Assembly (NCBI GenBank): GCA_963802415.1
Contig: CAWDIH010000001.1
Location: forward strand, 2,604,001-2,668,000
Direction: 5' to 3'
Length of the DNA stretch: 64,000 nucleotides
Source of the DNA: DATAES01 sp963802415
Lineage (GTDB): Bacteria > Actinomycetota > Acidimicrobiia > Acidimicrobiales > JACDCH01
Shown here piece by piece: positions 61,488 to 64,000 of the stretch. The notes beneath the pieces are model-generated. The model was not told the origin of the DNA, searched no databases, and saw only the letters and a list, made by a program, of their open reading frames with translations. A program made the translations under genes and the position numbers. The number at the start of each line of letters is the position of its first letter. Position 1 is the stretch's first letter.

Positions 61488-63444
61488 AGGTCGTCGCAAG
61501 CACGCGCATCTCCCTCGTGAGTCATCGTCGCGACCACCGCGTCGGTGAGGAACCGGCTGCGTTGTCCGAAGACGTGGCGGTCGCTCAGCCGCGCCCGTCC
61601 GAGGCCCGTGTGATAACGCAGCGGCAGGTAGCACCACAGGCGGTCCCGTGCGCGCGTCATCGCGACGTAGAGCAGCCGACGCTCCTCTTCGATGGCCGCG
61701 TCGTCACCAGTGGCCATGTCGGACGGCAGGTTGCCGTCGGTCACGTGGATGACGTGGACGCACTGCCACTCGCCGCCCTTGGCGGAGTGGATCGTCGAAA
61801 GCGTCAGGTAGTCGTCGTCGAGGTGCGGCGGTCCCGCCAGCTCGCCGGTGGCGGACGGCGGATCGAGGACCAACTCCGTCAGGAACCGCTCGAGGCTCGG
61901 CGCCTGCGACGCGGCCTTGCCCAGCTCCTCGAGGTCCGCCAGTCGCGCCGATGCATTGCGATAGCGGGCATCGACCCGATCGTCGAGCCACGTTCGCACT
62001 CGTTCGACGACGGCACCGGGCCCGGCCTCGCGATCGAGGCGCCGCGCGTCGGTGACTGTGATCAGCAAGGCATCACCGGCTTCGGGCAGTGCGCCTGCGG
62101 ACAGGTTCGCGCCTGTCGATGCGAGCCGGCGCGCGGTCGCGGGACCGATGCCGTCGACGAGCTGCAGCACGCGGAACCACGCCAGCTCGTCACTCGGGTT
62201 CGCGACGATGCGCAACAGGCACAGCAGGTCCTTCACGTGTGCGGCCTCGAGGAACCGGAGCCCGCCGAACTTGACGTACGGAATGCGGCGGGCGGTGAGC
62301 TCGAGCTCGAGTAGGTCGCTGTGGTGCGCGGCGCGGAACAGCACGGCTTGGTCGTGCAAGGCCACGCCGCGCTCGTACTCGTCGACGATTCGTCCGCACA
62401 CGGCCGCCGATTGCGCACCCTCGTCGGCGCACGACACCAGCGCCGGTGCTGGTCCGTCGGAACGCGTCGACCACAAGGCCTTGTCGTGCTTGTGCTCTGC
62501 TGCTGCCTCGGCCATGACCGCGTTGGTGGTGCGCAAGATTGCCGGCGTCGACCGATGGTTGCGGTCGAGCACGACGACGTCGCGCGCCGAAGCGCTCGGG
62601 GAACTCCAGGATGTTGCGTTGGGTGGCGTTGCGAAAGCCGTAGATCGCTTGTGCGTCGTCACCGACCGCGGTGATGGCCGCCCCTCCGGTCGCTAGCGCA
62701 TGGAGAAGGTCGGCCTGCTGCGTGTTCGTGTCCTGGTACTCGTCGACGAGCACGTGGTCGAACTGCGCCCGCAACGCCGGCGCCGCGGACGATTGCAGGA
62801 GTGACGACCATCCGAGCAGCAGGTCGTCGTAGTCGAGGACGTGCGCGGCGCGTTTGCGGGCCCGGTAGGCCTCGAAGGTCGCGCGCAACTCCTGGCGTTC
62901 TTCGACGCACCACGGGAAGGAGTCGCGCAGCACTTGCGACAGCGGCGTCGACGTGTTGACGACGCGGCTCAGGATGGCAGCCATCGTGTCCTTCTTGGCG
63001 CGGCGGCGGGTGGCGTCTGGCGTTTCGGACAGGTCGGCGCGCACCAGCGCCAACAGGTCGGCGGTGTCTGCTTGATCGAGCACGGTGAACGCGGGATCGA
63101 GCCCGAGCGCCCAACCGTGCCGGCGCAGCAGCCGGTTGGCGACCCCGTGGAACGTGCCACCCCACGTGCGGCGGGCGACATCGCGGCCCGCTTCGGCTTC
63201 GGCCCTGCGTAGCAGTTCGGCGGCGGCGCGCCGGCTGAACGTGAGCAACAGGATCCGCTCGGGGGGCACGCCGCCGCTCGACCAGCGCCGCAACTCGGGA
63301 GGCCAGCGTCGTGGTCTTGCCGCTGCCGGCGCCCGCCACGATCAGGAGGTGCCCACTGTCGTGCGCGACCGCAGCGCGCTGCTGTTCCGTCAGACCAAAC
63401 ACCTGTTCGACAGTACAACGAGGTTGGAGTTGGCGGGGGGACAT
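61403..63444 (-). CDS. UvrD/PcrA-like superfamily 1 helicase, two frameshifts
   Basis: About 680 residues in three frames starting MSPRQLQPRCTVEQVFGLTE. Motifs: I LLIVAGAGSGKTTTLASRVA, Ia ILLLTFSRRAAAELLRRAEA, II FDHVLVDEYQDTNTQQADLL, III AITAVGDDAQAIYGFRNATQ, IV VVVLDRNHRSTPAILRTTNA, V LTLSTIHSAKGGEWQCVHVI and VI RRLLYVAMTRARDRLWCYLP. Shifts are near 63275 and 62600. All motifs are present once repaired, so the helicase is probably functional in repair or recombination. Diverges from the MFS gene by 15 bases. Confidence 0.9.
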
Positions 63445-63459
63445 TGCGAGGATGCACGG

Positions 63460-64000
63460 ATGGACGAACGCGAGCGCCTGCTGACGCCCGCCTTCGTCGA
63501 GGTCACAGGATCGGCGCTCTGCTACTTCATTGCCATCGGCATCGTCGCGCCGGTGCTGCCCCGGTTCGTCGAGGACTCGCTCGGGGGAGGCGGCACCGCG
63601 GTGGGGCTGTCCGTCGGCGCCTTCGCCATCTCGGCCGCGGCGCTGCGACCGGCCGTCGGCCACCTGGGCGATTCCAGGGGACGGAAGCTGCTCGTGCTCG
63701 GTGGCGCCTCGATCGCCGGCATCTCGATGTTCGGCTACGTGCTCGCCACGAGCCTTCCGATCCTCATCGGCATGCGTCTGCTGACCGGCGTCGGCGAGGC
63801 CGCCATGTTCGTCGGCGCGGCGACGGCGGCTCAGGATCTCGCGCCGCCGTCGCGCCGGGGCGAGGCGGCGTCGTACTTCTCGGTTGCCGTGTACGGCGGA
63901 CTGGCGGTTGGGCCGATACTCGGCGAACTGGCTCGCACACACTGGGGTGTGAACGCGGCGTGGTACCTGGGCGGCGCGTTCTGCTTCGCCGCTGTACTGC
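63460..64000 (+). CDS. MFS transporter, N-terminal part, cut by the window end
   Basis: 180 codons visible from ATG 63460. Sequence MDERERLLTPAFVEVTGSAL, FIAIGIVAPVLPRFVEDSLG, GLSVGAFAISAAALRPAVGH with LGDSRGRKLLVLGG (the A-motif between helices 2 and 3, DSRGRK) and LPILIGMRLLTGVGEAAMFV. Five helices are seen. This is a drug/multidrug-type major facilitator; the substrate is unknown. Confidence 0.85.
   Translation, partial: MDERERLLTPAFVEVTGSALCYFIAIGIVAPVLPRFVEDSLGGGGTAVGLSVGAFAISAAALRPAVGHLGDSRGRKLLVLGGASIAGISMFGYVLATSLPILIGMRLLTGVGEAAMFVGAATAAQDLAPPSRRGEAASYFSVAVYGGLAVGPILGELARTHWGVNAAWYLGGAFCFAAVL

Noticed and set aside
60376..63444. Defence island made of DNA methylase plus helicase
   Set aside because: The two genes converge rather than form an operon, no restriction or phage-defence effector is present, and the helicase looks like ordinary UvrD.

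Overview
The window is 64 kb of high-GC DNA from an actinobacterium. The class Acidimicrobiia (Ilumatobacter-like) is the best guess. That rests on codon bias, the uvrB / uvrA / uvrC-rapZ-yvcK-gap-pgk-tpiA-secG gene order, F420-type luciferase-like oxidoreductases and aerobic CO dehydrogenase genes. It is inferred from gene content, not from a marker-gene comparison. No rRNA, CRISPR array, insertion sequence or prophage was seen; one tRNA (Leu-GAG) is present.

Layout. 1-9.7 kb: remains of a minus-strand membrane protein, coaE, a heavily frameshifted HTTM-like membrane gene, uvrB, a membrane glycosyltransferase-like gene and uvrA. 9.7-17.7 kb: a surface-polysaccharide block (phosphoglycosyltransferase, flippase, glycosyltransferases, three methyltransferases). 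17.7-33.2 kb: nadA, then divergently a uvrC fused in frame to a methyltransferase, rapZ, yvcK, gap, pgk, tpiA, a five-gene oligopeptide ABC transporter, a PH-like gene and secG. 33.2-35.0 kb: tRNA-Leu, uppP and a methyltransferase. 35.0-42.0 kb: a complete form I CO-dehydrogenase operon coxM-S-L-F-D-E on the minus strand, with a divergent LysR regulator. 43.0-46.7 kb: a second, form II coxS-L-M operon without maturation genes. 46.8-52.6 kb: an alcohol dehydrogenase, a PLP decarboxylase, two luciferase-like oxidoreductases, a short-chain dehydrogenase and a dTDP-sugar epimerase. 52.7-53.8 kb: an AbiEi/DUF559-type gene bracketed by two related ~47-bp palindromes. 53.9-60 kb: flavodoxin, membrane protein, polysaccharide deacetylase, GT2, sugar epimerase and sugar aminotransferase. 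60-64 kb: a small zinc-ribbon protein, a D12-class DNA methylase, a UvrD-like helicase and the start of an MFS transporter.

How the genes fit together. The two cox clusters encode molybdenum hydroxylases. The first has the Cys-containing active-site loop of true CO dehydrogenases plus its maturation genes, so the host probably scavenges atmospheric CO. The second has the AYRGAGR loop and an unknown substrate. The excinuclease genes, central glycolysis, quinolinate synthesis and undecaprenyl-phosphate recycling are core functions. The two polysaccharide blocks probably build and modify a cell-surface glycan.

Quality warning. At least a dozen genes, including coaE, uvrB, rapZ, gap and uppP, are split by single-base frameshifts. 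Because essential genes are hit, I treat most of these as sequencing or assembly indels and give the joined gene. Density is highest in the first 2.7 kb.
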